Assembly (NCBI GenBank): GCA_964453525.1
Contig: CAYVOV010000010.1
Location: 67,437 to 131,436 of the forward strand
Reading direction: 5' to 3'
DNA: 64,000 bases
DNA from: CAYVOV01 sp964453525
GTDB taxonomy: Bacteria; Chloroflexota; Dehalococcoidia; Dehalococcoidales; UBA2162
The translations under genes were made by a program, and so were the position numbers. Each line of letters opens with the position of its first letter. Positions within the stretch are counted from its first letter, which is position 1. The notes under the pieces are model-generated. The model was not told the origin of the DNA, ran no database searches, and saw nothing but the letters and a program-made list of their open reading frames with translations. Shown piece after piece: positions 43,601-51,889 of this stretch.

Positions 43601-45094
43601 GCAGAGTGGTTGCAGTACTATGGTCCGGTCACCTATAACTTCGCCCAGACCACACTCGGCATTGAGAAGCAGCGCCTGTCCCTGGTGCTGGAAGACCTGA
43701 TTGACTCTCAGAAGGTAATCGTGGGACCGCTGGTGACGGAAAGCACCGATGAATATATCTGTGACAGTGAGAACTTCGAGGTAATGCTCAGGCTGGCGCG
43801 GGCAAGTGCCGTACCTGTCTTCGAGCCACTGGATGTGGAGTGGTTACCCCTCTTCTTGGCGTACCACCAGGGATTGACTGACCCCGGAAATGATGTTGAG
43901 GATTTATTCCGGTGCATTGAGCAATTGCTCTGCCTGCCGGTGCCATCAGCGCTGTGGGAATCAGAAATCCTGCCGGCCAGGCTGCATCCGTATTCCACTT
44001 CCTGGCTGGACAGCGCCATGCAGGAAAGCGACCTCCGCTGGGTGGGCAGTGAAAAAAACCGCGCCGTCTTTTGCTTTGAGCCTGACCTGGACCTGATGCA
44101 GGAAGATGCAACAGACGTAATGGAGACCGTAGAATCGACTGGTGTGGATGTGGGGCTTACCGATGTGTTCCCTAGTACCCTGGGCCGGTATGATTTTTCT
44201 ACACTCCTCACTCTATCCGGGTTACACCCCGGTGAGCTGTCTGACCGGCTCTGGGAAGCTGTGTGGCAGGGAAAGGTCACCAATGATACCTTCGCCGCCC
44301 TCCGCCGGGGTATTCTGAACCGGTTCAAGGCACCGGAGATTGACGCTACTTCTACAGGCCGCCGTCATCGCGGTCGGCGGACTGGTGGTCGGGGTGGTTT
44401 CGCCCGCTGGAAGGGCTCGCTGCCCTACGCTGGTAACTGGTTCCTGCTTCCCGCTCCCGAACCGGACGGTGATTTGCTCGAGACCGAGGAGCGGATGAAG
44501 GACCGGGCAAGACTCCTGCTCGACCGCTACGGGATCCTCTTCCGCGAGCTACTGGAAAAGGAACTGCCCGCTTTCCAGTGGAGGAATGTTTTCCGCGCCC
44601 TGCGGTTGATGGAACTTTCCGGGGAAGTTCTTGCCGGCTATTTCTTCCATGGCATTCCCGGGCCGCAGTTCATCTCGCACCAGGCTTTCCGCCGTCTGCA
44701 GCGGAGACTGCCCGAAGATACAGTCTACTGGATAAATGCCACTGACCCAGCATCCCTGTGTGGAATTCAACTTGAGGCAATCAGAGGGTCTCTGCCGAAG
44801 CGTATTGCCGGTACGCACCTTGTCTACCGGGGTACCAGGTTAGTGGCAACATCAAGGCGGAACGGCCGGAATCTAATCTTTAATGTTCCTCCCGATGACC
44901 CACACCTGCCCGAATACATTAGTCCTCTGCGCCACCTGTTAACCAGACAGTTCCAGTCCGTACGCCGGATTACCATCGAGACCATCAATGATGAAGAAGC
45001 GGCGCGCAGCCCGTACCTGGATGTGCTACGGACAGCCTTCGATGTCACCATCGACTACAAGAGCGTGACACTCTACCGTCGCTACCTGGTGTAG
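40604..45094 (+). CDS. lhr: Lhr-type large DNA helicase
   Basis: 1496 residues, full Lhr length. Walker A T-A-P-T-G-S-G-K-T at 42-50, Walker B L-D-E-V-H with V-F-G-N-K-R-G following, the motif III S-A-T-I-R, and motif VI Q-R-V-G-R-A-G-H are present. Beyond the two RecA domains come the winged helix and the Lhr core, then the long C-terminal half (residues about 900-1496) found in bacterial Lhr and implicated in DNA repair. The start is a GTG at 40604; the family opening F-H-P-x-x-x-x-W-F follows at residue 7. It is ATP-driven, 3'-5', acting on DNA and RNA:DNA hybrids. It stands alone with no nuclease partner. Confidence 0.92.
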   Translation: MSILSHFHPNIARWFLEEVGQPTEVQEESWQRISGGEHVLITAPTGSGKTLAAFLWAINQLVTGQFTTGHTSILYVSPLRALNNDIQRNLLGPLKELREAFRKSEKPFPEIRVLTRSGDTPQTERHQMQRHPPEILITTPESLNLLLSSTGGRSILRGLATVILDEVHAVFGNKRGVHLMTAVERLVLLSSEFQRVALSATIRPLETVAAFIGGFRVEGDAHSPYHTPRSVSIVRSDTTKQYDIRVRFPEEAAEQPVQDSIWEPLVRQFKEIISRNHSTLLFANGRRLCEKLALMLNEEEELPIAYVHHGSLSREIRNEVERKLREGELRAVVATNSLELGIDIGSLDEVILVQSPPSVSSAIQRVGRAGHQVGEVCRGEIFPTHPHDLLEAAVLASAIPEHDMELTEPVLCPLDVLSQVIISMVGVEKWDIAELYTRVTASYPYRHLSREQFDLVLNMLAGRYADARIRELRQRISIDRLDNTVVASKGALLALYTSGGVIPDRGYFHLRHQETGALIGELDEEFVWEASTGQTFALGTQNWKIERITHNDVFVLPGNPRIMATPFWRGEENYRDFHFSERIGQFLETADDSLDDAAFIDTLQRDCHMDSAASEQLVDFLKRQKERTGCDLPHRHHIVVETVSTGPGGVPGNQLILHTIWGGRVNRPFAMAMDAAWEDRYGQRLEIYTGNDCIVLQLPHDVSADEVLSLVSSATIEQLLRKRLEGSGFFGARFRECAGRALLLTRGKIGQRMPLWMNRMRSLKLLDSVRQYDDFPILLEAWRTCLRDEFDMESLRQVLTELESGAIQWSEAHTTYPSPMAQSLSWQQTNQYVYMTDEPAAGTASRLRSDLLNHVVFTPGIRPGVARDLVAQFELKRQRLAPGYSPDTPRELVDWVKERLLIPALEWERLLQAMHDDHETDNDELLKSLAERLVRVKPPAASEALVVALETLLRITHALYGGQDVAIEPLTGSSAIPTKIDGMSANVVEDHDEILTDVLAEWLQYYGPVTYNFAQTTLGIEKQRLSLVLEDLIDSQKVIVGPLVTESTDEYICDSENFEVMLRLARASAVPVFEPLDVEWLPLFLAYHQGLTDPGNDVEDLFRCIEQLLCLPVPSALWESEILPARLHPYSTSWLDSAMQESDLRWVGSEKNRAVFCFEPDLDLMQEDATDVMETVESTGVDVGLTDVFPSTLGRYDFSTLLTLSGLHPGELSDRLWEAVWQGKVTNDTFAALRRGILNRFKAPEIDATSTGRRHRGRRTGGRGGFARWKGSLPYAGNWFLLPAPEPDGDLLETEERMKDRARLLLDRYGILFRELLEKELPAFQWRNVFRALRLMELSGEVLAGYFFHGIPGPQFISHQAFRRLQRRLPEDTVYWINATDPASLCGIQLEAIRGSLPKRIAGTHLVYRGTRLVATSRRNGRNLIFNVPPDDPHLPEYISPLRHLLTRQFQSVRRITIETINDEEAARSPYLDVLRTAFDVTIDYKSVTLYRRYLV

Positions 45095-45160
45095 CGATTT
45101 GTGAAATGTTCAATTATCCCTGTATTTTCGTTATGGTTCTTCTCAATTTTAGTTGGAGAC

Positions 45161-45238
45161 CCTTCGACAAGCTCAGGGTGAGTGGGAATGTGTGCCGCTC
45201 ATGGTGAGCCGTTAGCCTGTCCTGAGCGAAGCCGAAGG
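45161..45238. repeat. Imperfect inverted repeat of the CCTTCGACAAGCTCAGG type
   Basis: CCTTCGACAAGCTCAGG (45161-45177) and CCTGAGCGAAGCCGAAGG (45221-45238) form an imperfect stem, with an inner GCTCATGGTGAGC hairpin between them. This sequence type is scattered through many environmental bacterial genomes (general knowledge). It fills the 335-bp space between the convergent lhr and lipA genes; I see no clear terminator. Confidence 0.75.
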
Positions 45239-45429
45239 AAACCACAACGGCAAAAGAAATATTGATATTCATTGTTGCCTGTGCAACCATGATTAAGTAA
45301 AAGGTTCGTTATTTAGCTATTGACAGTAGAAATAGATGGTATGGCATCGGAATATTGATTCACCGCTTCTAAGAGCATACTGACCGGGCAACATTAATAA
45401 AGTATGAATAAAATTCTTCTTACAGTCGG

Positions 45430-46311
45430 TTATGCAGCGCCGCCATTTTTGAGTGATGTTACTCCAGCATATAATTCGGCTGCTTTGAAGGAGCTTCTTA
45501 CCAGAGGTGCAGAGGCGACATCAATAAAGCCCATCTTCTTGGCAATGGTGGAGTATTCACGGAACTCTTCCGGCGGAATGTAGCTGACCACCGGGTGGTG
45601 ATGGGGAGTGGGCTGCAAATACTGCCCGATTGTCAGCAGGTCACATTCAGCTTCCTGGAGGTCGCTCATCACCTCGATTACTTCGTCTTCTGTTTCCCCC
45701 AGTCCCACCATCAATCCTGACTTGGTGACGGTACCGGGGCTCAGTTCCTTCACCGCGGCGAGAAGCTGCACGGAGCGACTGTAGTCCGCCTGAGGTCTTA
45801 CCTCCGGGTAGAGGCGGGGTACCGTCTCAACGTTGTGATTAATAACCTGCGGTCCGGCTTCAACGACTGTTTTAATCGCCTCAATGGAGCCTAGGAAGTC
45901 GGGAATGAGGATTTCTATAGTTACATTTTCGATTTTTTCTCTGAGCAGGCTGATTACTCTGGCAAAGTGGGAAGCGCCTCCGCCAGGGAGGTCATCCCTG
46001 GTAACGGAGGTTATCACGATGTATGTCAGTCCCAGCTTCCGGGCTGCCTCCAGCAGGTGCCGGGGCTCGGTTTCATCGATTGGAGTGGGAATACTCTTCT
46101 TCACCGCGCAGAAAGTGCAGTGGCGGGTGCAGGTATCGCCCAGAATCAGGAATGTTGCCGTTTTGTGGGCCAGGCATTCTCCGGCGTTAGGGCAGAGGGC
46201 GCTTTCACAGATAGTATGCAGGCTGAGTCCGTCGAGTAGGTTTTTCACGGTCGATACGGCCGCCGTGTCTGCGGGCAGCTGTTTGAACCAGGGAGGAAGC
46301 CTTTTATTCAC
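45430..46311 (-). CDS. lipA: Lipoyl synthase
   Basis: About 293 residues from a GTG at 46311, five bases after GGAGG; a GTG two codons earlier overlaps that site. Auxiliary-cluster cysteines are in C-E-S-A-L-C-P-N-A-G-E-C near 35-46, the radical-SAM triad is C-T-R-H-C-T-F-C near 61-68, and the closing R-S-S-F supplies the Ser ligand. LipA inserts two sulfurs into octanoyl-protein to make lipoate. It overlaps the end of lipB by eight bases and ends the dehydrogenase operon, providing the cofactor for the E2 encoded upstream. Confidence 0.93.
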   Translation of the reverse strand: MNKRLPPWFKQLPADTAAVSTVKNLLDGLSLHTICESALCPNAGECLAHKTATFLILGDTCTRHCTFCAVKKSIPTPIDETEPRHLLEAARKLGLTYIVITSVTRDDLPGGGASHFARVISLLREKIENVTIEILIPDFLGSIEAIKTVVEAGPQVINHNVETVPRLYPEVRPQADYSRSVQLLAAVKELSPGTVTKSGLMVGLGETEDEVIEVMSDLQEAECDLLTIGQYLQPTPHHHPVVSYIPPEEFREYSTIAKKMGFIDVASAPLVRSSFKAAELYAGVTSLKNGGAA

Positions 46312-46984
46312 CGGCACCTCCGGCTGGTAGTTGATTTTCCACTGGCTTCAGTTGCATTTCTAACACCTCTGAAAAATGAGCCAGGAATTTCTCTATCACC
46401 TCAGCCATTGAAATGTCCCGGCCCAGTATCTCCGCTATCGAGGTGGCTTTTCTATCGGTGAAGCCGCAGGGATTTATAAGTGAGAAAGGACTTAGGTCAA
46501 TATTCACATTAAGGGCTATTCCGTGGGTGGTGACCCATCTTCTGAGATTGATGCCGATGGCGCCAATTTCACGATTCTCCACCCAGATTCCGGCGTGGGC
46601 CTCATCGCGGTAGCTCTCAATTGAGAAATCGCTCAGCGTCCTTATTACCACTTCCTCCAGGTCATGAACGTACTGGTGGGCATTCACGCCACGCTTTTTA
46701 AGGTTAATTACCGGGTAAGCCACAAGCTGCCCCGGACCGTGATAGGTCACATCGCCGCCGCGGTCGATGAAAAATAGCGATATATCCCGTTCTGCCAGCT
46801 GGTCATCGGAAACAAGGACATTCTCCAGACTGCCGGACTTGCCGATGGTGATTGTCGGAGGGTGTTCGAGGAGAAGAAGCGTGTCCTCCGCCCTGCCTTC
46901 AATAACCCGGTTACGGATATCGCTTTGCAGGCGTAAGGCATCACTGTATTCGGTAAGTCCGGTGTTGTGAACAATGAATGCCAT
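46304..46984 (-). CDS. lipB: Octanoyl-[acyl carrier]:protein octanoyltransferase, catalytic Lys replaced by Glu
   Basis: 226 residues from the ATG at 46984 (a TTG at 46996 is possible). R-G-G-D-V-T-Y-H-G-P-G-Q near 75-86, T-T-H-G-I-A-L-N-V-N and the catalytic Cys173 in I-N-P-C-G identify LipB. The partner Lys is expected 34 residues before that Cys. The residue there is Glu139 in N-R-E-I-G-A-I-G, where most family members have R-K-I-A-A-I-G. The codon reads GAA on the minus strand. Either a different residue acts as base or activity is reduced. It is followed by lipA and preceded 17 bases away by the E3 gene. It transfers octanoate to E2 for LipA to convert. Confidence 0.88.
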   Translation of the reverse strand: MAFIVHNTGLTEYSDALRLQSDIRNRVIEGRAEDTLLLLEHPPTITIGKSGSLENVLVSDDQLAERDISLFFIDRGGDVTYHGPGQLVAYPVINLKKRGVNAHQYVHDLEEVVIRTLSDFSIESYRDEAHAGIWVENREIGAIGINLRRWVTTHGIALNVNIDLSPFSLINPCGFTDRKATSIAEILGRDISMAEVIEKFLAHFSEVLEMQLKPVENQLPAGGAGE

Positions 46985-47013
46985 TTCTTTTTGCAATTAA
47001 TGCTATCGGATAT

Positions 47014-48426
47014 TCAGGGTTTTGTCTTTTTCCGTGAGGGGAAGTGTATTGATTCACCGGAGATATCCAGGGCGGCTTCCCAGAATGCTTCGGAGAGGGA
47101 GGGGTGGGAGTGTATTGTCTCGATTATCTCCTGCGGAGTAAGCTCCATTTTTATTGCCAGGGCAGCCTCGGCAATGAGATTTGACGCCGAAGGGCCGGCG
47201 ATGTGGACACCCAGAATCCGGCTGTACTTTTTCTCAGTGATTATTTTTACCATGCCGCCTGTTTCACCGAGAATTGCCGCCATACCGCTGGCGGAAAATG
47301 GAAACCTGCCTATCTCTACTTCATACCCCTGCGCCACCGCTTCCTCTTCGCTGAGACCGACGCCGGCGATTTCCGGCGAGGTGAAAATGCATTGGGGCAC
47401 CGCCTGGTAGTCCATTATCGCCTCTCCGCCGGTGGCGTTCTCAGCGGCTGTTTTGCCCTCGGCAAAAGCGACGTGAGCCAGCATCATGCCTCCTGTGATG
47501 TCACCGGCAGCGTAGATGCCGGTGACGCTAGTCTCCATCCTTTCATTTACTTTTATTCCTTTCTCATTGGCGGCTACGCCGCATTCATCAAGTCCCACAC
47601 TTTCTATGTTAGGCTTCTGTCCGGTGGTAACGGCAACAATTTTTGCCCCCAGTTTATTAACTTCTCCGCCAATGGAGAAAGAGACCTGTTTGCCCTCAGC
47701 GGCGTCCTCAATTTTTTCCACCCCGGCCCCGCAGTAAATATTAACTCCGTCTTTCCTGAGGGCGCTGTCCACGACCGAGACAATCTCCGCATCAACTGTT
47801 GGCAGTATCCGCGGCATCATCTCCACGATGCTTACTCGGCAGCCAAGCCGGTTATAAACCGTAGCCATCTCCACCCCGATTACGCCGCCCCCGATTATCA
47901 CCATGCTCTCCGGGACGCGGTCCAGGCTGAGCAGCCCCTCGTAATTGATTACTTCCGGGTTATCGGCCCCGGGGACAGGCAGACCGACGGCTTTGCCACC
48001 GGTGGCGATGATAATTTTCGCTGCCCGGACTGACTGCTTTTCTCCGTCGCCTGTAGTGATATCCACCTGGCTGGATGAGCCGAGCTTTGCTCTGCCGTTG
48101 ATAACCTCTATTTTCCCGGCTGCCAGAAGCTGCCGGACTCCGGACACCAGGCTCGATACCAGTCTGTTCTTTCCTTCCTGCAGCCTGGTGAGACCAATGG
48201 CGGCTCCGGTTACTTCTATGCCGTACTCCCCGGCAGTACCGATTGACCGCTGGAGGTTGACGGCGTGCAGCAGAAACTTGGTGGGGATACAGCCTGAATT
48301 AAGACAGACACCGCCAAGCTTGTTCTCTTCGATAAGGGATACTTTCACCCCTAGCTGTGAAGCCCTGAGCGCTGCTACGTAACCGGCCGGGCCGCCGCCG
48401 ATTACCACAGTGTCTCTTTCATTCAT
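47014..48426 (-). CDS. lpd: Dihydrolipoamide dehydrogenase (E3)
   Basis: 470 residues. The FAD fold G-G-G-P-A-G-Y at 10-16, the redox disulfide C41-x4-C46 in G-G-V-C-L-N-S-G-C-I-P-T-K, the NAD fold I-G-G-G-V-I-G-V-E near 178 and the C-terminal catalytic H-S-H-P-S-L-S-E near 441 are all in place. It reoxidises the lipoyl arm of E2 with NAD. The ATG overlaps the E2 stop, so it is translationally coupled. Full length. Confidence 0.93.
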   Translation of the reverse strand: MNERDTVVIGGGPAGYVAALRASQLGVKVSLIEENKLGGVCLNSGCIPTKFLLHAVNLQRSIGTAGEYGIEVTGAAIGLTRLQEGKNRLVSSLVSGVRQLLAAGKIEVINGRAKLGSSSQVDITTGDGEKQSVRAAKIIIATGGKAVGLPVPGADNPEVINYEGLLSLDRVPESMVIIGGGVIGVEMATVYNRLGCRVSIVEMMPRILPTVDAEIVSVVDSALRKDGVNIYCGAGVEKIEDAAEGKQVSFSIGGEVNKLGAKIVAVTTGQKPNIESVGLDECGVAANEKGIKVNERMETSVTGIYAAGDITGGMMLAHVAFAEGKTAAENATGGEAIMDYQAVPQCIFTSPEIAGVGLSEEEAVAQGYEVEIGRFPFSASGMAAILGETGGMVKIITEKKYSRILGVHIAGPSASNLIAEAALAIKMELTPQEIIETIHSHPSLSEAFWEAALDISGESIHFPSRKKTKP

Positions 48427-49667
48427 TAGGTAACGCTTTTCCAGTCGGGCAGCAAGTATGGATTTTCAAGTAGTCTGGTGATGCTCGCCATAAACTCGGC
48501 TGCCACGGCGCCGTTGATTATCCGGTGGTCATAGGTGAAATAGTAGGTCATTATCGGTCTGATAACGATTTGCCCATCCCTCGCCACCACCCTGTCGCTG
48601 ATGCCTCCTGTTCCCAGAATGGCTGACTCGTGGCCGTTTATAATCACCGTCTCAAAACGATAGCCTCCGCCGAGTGCACCAAGGTTGGTGATGGTGAAGG
48701 TACCGCCGGTCACGTCATCCGGGACGAGTTTGCCTTCTCTGGCTTTCTCAGCCAGGGTCTTTGCGGTGCGGCTAATCTCCACGATTGATTTTTTATCGGC
48801 GTTTTTTATCACCGGGACGATAAGCCCATCTTCAAGAGCAACGGCAACTCCGATATTAACGTCCTCCCAGAGCTTGATTTCGTTATCTTCAAGGCTGGAA
48901 TTGATAATGGGATGTTCACTCAGCGCCCTGGCAACGATATAAACGAAGATGTCCGTATAGGTGACGCTTACTCTGATTTCATCCGCCTGAGCTTTCAGCG
49001 TCTCCCTCAGTTTCACCGCTTCTGTCATATCTATTTCGCCCATAAGGGTAAGCTGTGCCGAGGTGGACAGGCTGCGGTACATATTGGCAGCTATTGCCGC
49101 TCTCATTCCCTTAAGCGGGATGGTGGACCTGACTCTCTTTCCTCCGGTAACTACAGCAGGTGTCACAGCGGCTCCCTTCGACTCGATTGCCTTTTCGATG
49201 TCCTCCCTGACAATCCTGCCTCCCGGGCCAGTGCCCTTGACCGCCACAATGTCAATCATGTGCTCCTCAGCCATCTTGCGGGCTACCGGGGATATCTTAA
49301 TCCGCTCACCTTCCGCTGCCCTGGTAACCGGTGGTGCTGGCGCCTGCTGTGGGGGAGGGGCTTCTTCAGGTACGGCAACAGGGGTGAGAAATTCAGGCGG
49401 GGTCTCTTTCTGGACCGCCTCAAGTTCCTCTTTTGTTTCGGCGATGAGACCGACAACCGTACCTATCTCCGCGTCGACTCCTTCCGGGGTAATAATGTGC
49501 AGGTAGCCGGAGGCTTCGGCATCGATATCGGACTCGATTTTCTCGGTTGTCGTTACCAGTATCGTGCTGTTTTTTTCTACACGGTCGCCTTCATCTGCCT
49601 TCCATTCGACAAGCGTAACCGGTTCTGTACCCCACCCTATTTTGGCTACTATTATGGGAACCGCCAT
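48426..49667 (-). CDS. Lipoate-dependent acyltransferase (E2) of a 2-oxoacid dehydrogenase complex
   Basis: 413 residues from an ATG at 49667 with GGAGG upstream; a longer frame to 49754 reads into the inserted 102-bp repeat. The lipoyl domain at 1-80 has the modified Lys43 in T-T-E-K-I-E-S-D. After a Pro/Ala linker, a peripheral-subunit-binding domain at about 135-170 has I-S-P-V-A-R-K-M-A and G-P-G-G-R-I. The C-terminal catalytic domain ends with Y-D-H-R-I-I-N-G-A, the active His motif (Asn in place of Asp is common in E2p-type enzymes). The acyl group (acetyl, acetoin-derived or branched) cannot be decided from these motifs. Confidence 0.9.
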   Translation of the reverse strand: MAVPIIVAKIGWGTEPVTLVEWKADEGDRVEKNSTILVTTTEKIESDIDAEASGYLHIITPEGVDAEIGTVVGLIAETKEELEAVQKETPPEFLTPVAVPEEAPPPQQAPAPPVTRAAEGERIKISPVARKMAEEHMIDIVAVKGTGPGGRIVREDIEKAIESKGAAVTPAVVTGGKRVRSTIPLKGMRAAIAANMYRSLSTSAQLTLMGEIDMTEAVKLRETLKAQADEIRVSVTYTDIFVYIVARALSEHPIINSSLEDNEIKLWEDVNIGVAVALEDGLIVPVIKNADKKSIVEISRTAKTLAEKAREGKLVPDDVTGGTFTITNLGALGGGYRFETVIINGHESAILGTGGISDRVVARDGQIVIRPIMTYYFTYDHRIINGAVAAEFMASITRLLENPYLLPDWKSVT

Positions 49668-49717
49668 TCTTTTACCTCCAGAGTTTCCAAAAAGGTGCTG
49701 TTCTATTTCGATTGCAT

Positions 49718-49819
49718 TGTCATTGCGAGCCACGATTCTATCGGGGCGAAGCAATCACCAGGTTCGAACTAGGAGATTGCCACGTCGTCCAGATTTCATC
49801 GGGACTCCTCGCAATGACA
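49718..49819. repeat. 102-bp intergenic repeat, copy B, inside the dehydrogenase operon
   Basis: Perfect 12-bp terminal inverted repeats (TGTCATTGCGAG / CTCGCAATGACA) enclose a body about 90% identical to copy A at 34892-34993. It sits in the 163-bp gap between the E1-beta and E2 genes, within the transcript. Confidence 0.88.
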
Positions 49820-49830
49820 TAGAAGAAAAG

Positions 49831-50796
49831 CTAGATCAATTCCTTTACTGCCTTAATTATATCTTCTTCGTCAGGTATCCAGACTTTCTCCAGGACGGCG
49901 CTGAAAGGGATTGGCGTATCGGGAGCGCAGACCCTCTTTACCGGGGCATCCAGGTAGTCGAACGCGTCGTCGGCAACTGTGGCGGCTATTTCTGCGGCGG
50001 CGCTGCCTGTCGCCGGCTCCTCGGTGGTAATCACAATCCTCCCCGTCTTACTGACCGAATTTATGATAGTTTCCTTATCGAGAGGCACCAGGGTGCGGAG
50101 GTCGATAACCTCGGCGCTGATACCCTGTTCCTGGAGCTTTTCGGCGGCATTGAGAGAGCGGGTGACCGAATAGGCTATTGAAACGATTGTGACATCGCTG
50201 CCTTCCCTCTTAATGTCTGCCTTTCCCAGGGGCACGGTATAGTTGTCATCCGGAATCTCCTCCGTCTGGTCAGCAGAAAGTTTATGGGTGAAATAAGCCA
50301 CCGGGTTATCGTCCCTGATTGCCGCTTTCAGCAAGCCCTTGGCGTCATACGGTGTGGATGGTATGGCTATCTTAAGTCCTTTAGCCGCCATCAACCAGCC
50401 GAAGAGGCTCTTTGAATGCTGGGCGGCAACAGACCGACCGGCTCCGCAGCCGGCGACAATGGTCAGCGGCAGCTTTATCTTCCCACCGAACATGTAGGTC
50501 ATCTGGAGCTGATTTATAAGCTCATCACCACAGATGCCCATGAAGTCGACAAACATCAGGCTGGCGATTGGCCTCATCCCGGCTGCGGCGGCGCCTATCG
50601 CTCCGCCTAGTATCGCCTGCTCCGATATTGCCGTGTCCCTGACTCTTTCCCACCCGTACTTGTCGAGCAGTCCCTTCCACAGTCCGGTGGTTGACATCGA
50701 CCGGATGTTTTCACCGAGGACGAATACTGTTGGGTCTCTGTCCATTTCCTCGTTAATTGCTTCTTGCTGTGCCTGCAGAAATGATACCTTTTTCAT
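49831..50796 (-). CDS. 2-oxoacid dehydrogenase E1 beta subunit
   Basis: 321 residues. The second of two adjacent ATGs (50796) has AGGAGG at proper spacing. F-L-Q-A-Q-Q-E-A-I-N-E-E-M near the start, V-L-G-E-N-I, G-A-A-A-A-G-M-R-P-I-A and the later I-D-L-R-T-L-V-P-L-D are classic E1-beta motifs. It pairs with E1 alpha to bind TPP at the subunit interface and decarboxylates the 2-oxoacid. It starts nine bases after the E1-alpha stop. Resembles pyruvate, acetoin and branched-chain enzymes about equally by eye. Confidence 0.92.
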   Translation of the reverse strand: MKKVSFLQAQQEAINEEMDRDPTVFVLGENIRSMSTTGLWKGLLDKYGWERVRDTAISEQAILGGAIGAAAAGMRPIASLMFVDFMGICGDELINQLQMTYMFGGKIKLPLTIVAGCGAGRSVAAQHSKSLFGWLMAAKGLKIAIPSTPYDAKGLLKAAIRDDNPVAYFTHKLSADQTEEIPDDNYTVPLGKADIKREGSDVTIVSIAYSVTRSLNAAEKLQEQGISAEVIDLRTLVPLDKETIINSVSKTGRIVITTEEPATGSAAAEIAATVADDAFDYLDAPVKRVCAPDTPIPFSAVLEKVWIPDEEDIIKAVKELI

Positions 50797-50805
50797 CATT
50801 GCCTC

Positions 50806-51765
50806 CTATGCAAAAACATCCTCAAGTACTTCTTCCGGTGAAGGGTCGGGGCTTTCCTCGGCAAACTTCACCGCCTTATCTATTTCTTCAAGCATTTCGG
50901 CTTTTACTGCCTCCATTTCATCCTGAGTCATTGCTTTATTTTCAACCAGGTATTTCTCATATATGGGGACAGGGTCTCTCTCCATCCACTCCTCAACTTC
51001 TTCTTTCGGCTTGTAGGTCTGGGGGTCACCTATCATATGGCCGCTCCAGCGGTAGGTCTTGCAGTCGAGCAGACTGGGACCTTCGCCTTTCCTTGCCCGG
51101 TTAACAGCCTCTCCAACCGCTTCATAGACGGCTATTACATCGTTACCGTCCACGGCCATCCCGGGAATGCCATAGGCAACTGCCCGGCAGGTGAAGTCGG
51201 GTATATTCACAACGTCGCTGGTGCGGGTGGAGACCGCCCACAGATTGTTTTCGATAATATAGACCACCGGCAGCTTATCGGCCGAGCCTAGGTTTATTGC
51301 TTCGTGGAACCGGGAAGTGTTGGTGGCGCCATCACCGAAGAAGCAGACCGAGACCTGGTCAGTGCCCTTTATCCGGGCGGCAAGGGCTGCTCCGGTGGCA
51401 ATCGGGATGCAGGCACCGACGATGCCGTTAGCCCCCAGCATTCCCAGGTCGGCATCGGCAATGTGCATCGAGCCTCCCTTTCCCTTGCAGTAACCTGTCT
51501 TCTTACCGAAGATTTCAGCCATCATCAGGTCCGTTTTCCCGCCTTTGGCGATAAGGTGGCCGTGCCCGCGGTGAGTACTGACAATGTAATCGTTTGGCCT
51601 GAGATGAGCGCAGGTGCCGGTGGCTATCGCCTCCTCACCCAGGTAGAGGTGGATAATACCCGGGATTTTACCCATCCCGAACTCCTTCGCCACCCTCTCC
51701 TCGAACGTCCTAATCCGCACCATCGTCCTGTACATCTCAATAAGCTTCTTCTTTCCTATTGCCAC
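50806..51765 (-). CDS. 2-oxoacid dehydrogenase E1 alpha subunit
   Basis: 319 residues from a GTG at 51765 with AGGAGG upstream. R-T-F-E-E-R-V near 19, H-R-G-H-G-H near 65-70 and the TPP motif G-D-G-A-T-N-T-S-R-F-H-E-A near 144, closing with E-N-N, are present, as is Y-R-W-S-G-H near 243. It is the first gene of the operon E1alpha-E1beta-E2-E3-LipB-LipA, all on one strand. An acetoin dehydrogenase is an alternative because no PDH-specific regulatory feature can be read. Confidence 0.92.
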   Translation of the reverse strand: MAIGKKKLIEMYRTMVRIRTFEERVAKEFGMGKIPGIIHLYLGEEAIATGTCAHLRPNDYIVSTHRGHGHLIAKGGKTDLMMAEIFGKKTGYCKGKGGSMHIADADLGMLGANGIVGACIPIATGAALAARIKGTDQVSVCFFGDGATNTSRFHEAINLGSADKLPVVYIIENNLWAVSTRTSDVVNIPDFTCRAVAYGIPGMAVDGNDVIAVYEAVGEAVNRARKGEGPSLLDCKTYRWSGHMIGDPQTYKPKEEVEEWMERDPVPIYEKYLVENKAMTQDEMEAVKAEMLEEIDKAVKFAEESPDPSPEEVLEDVFA

Positions 51766-51889
51766 AGCATTCCCTCCTGTTCTATTAGCTTGATGACTTT
51801 GATATTACACCGATTGTAGCATTATCAAGATATTTACAGCAACAGATTACTACCGGCAGTGCATCATATTTGCAATGGTTAAGTGGAAA

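Noticed and set aside
47203..49772. Long plus-strand ORFs (276 and 286 residues) opposite the E3 and E2 genes
   Set aside because: Antisense shadows; composition rich in His/Arg/Gly with no motif.
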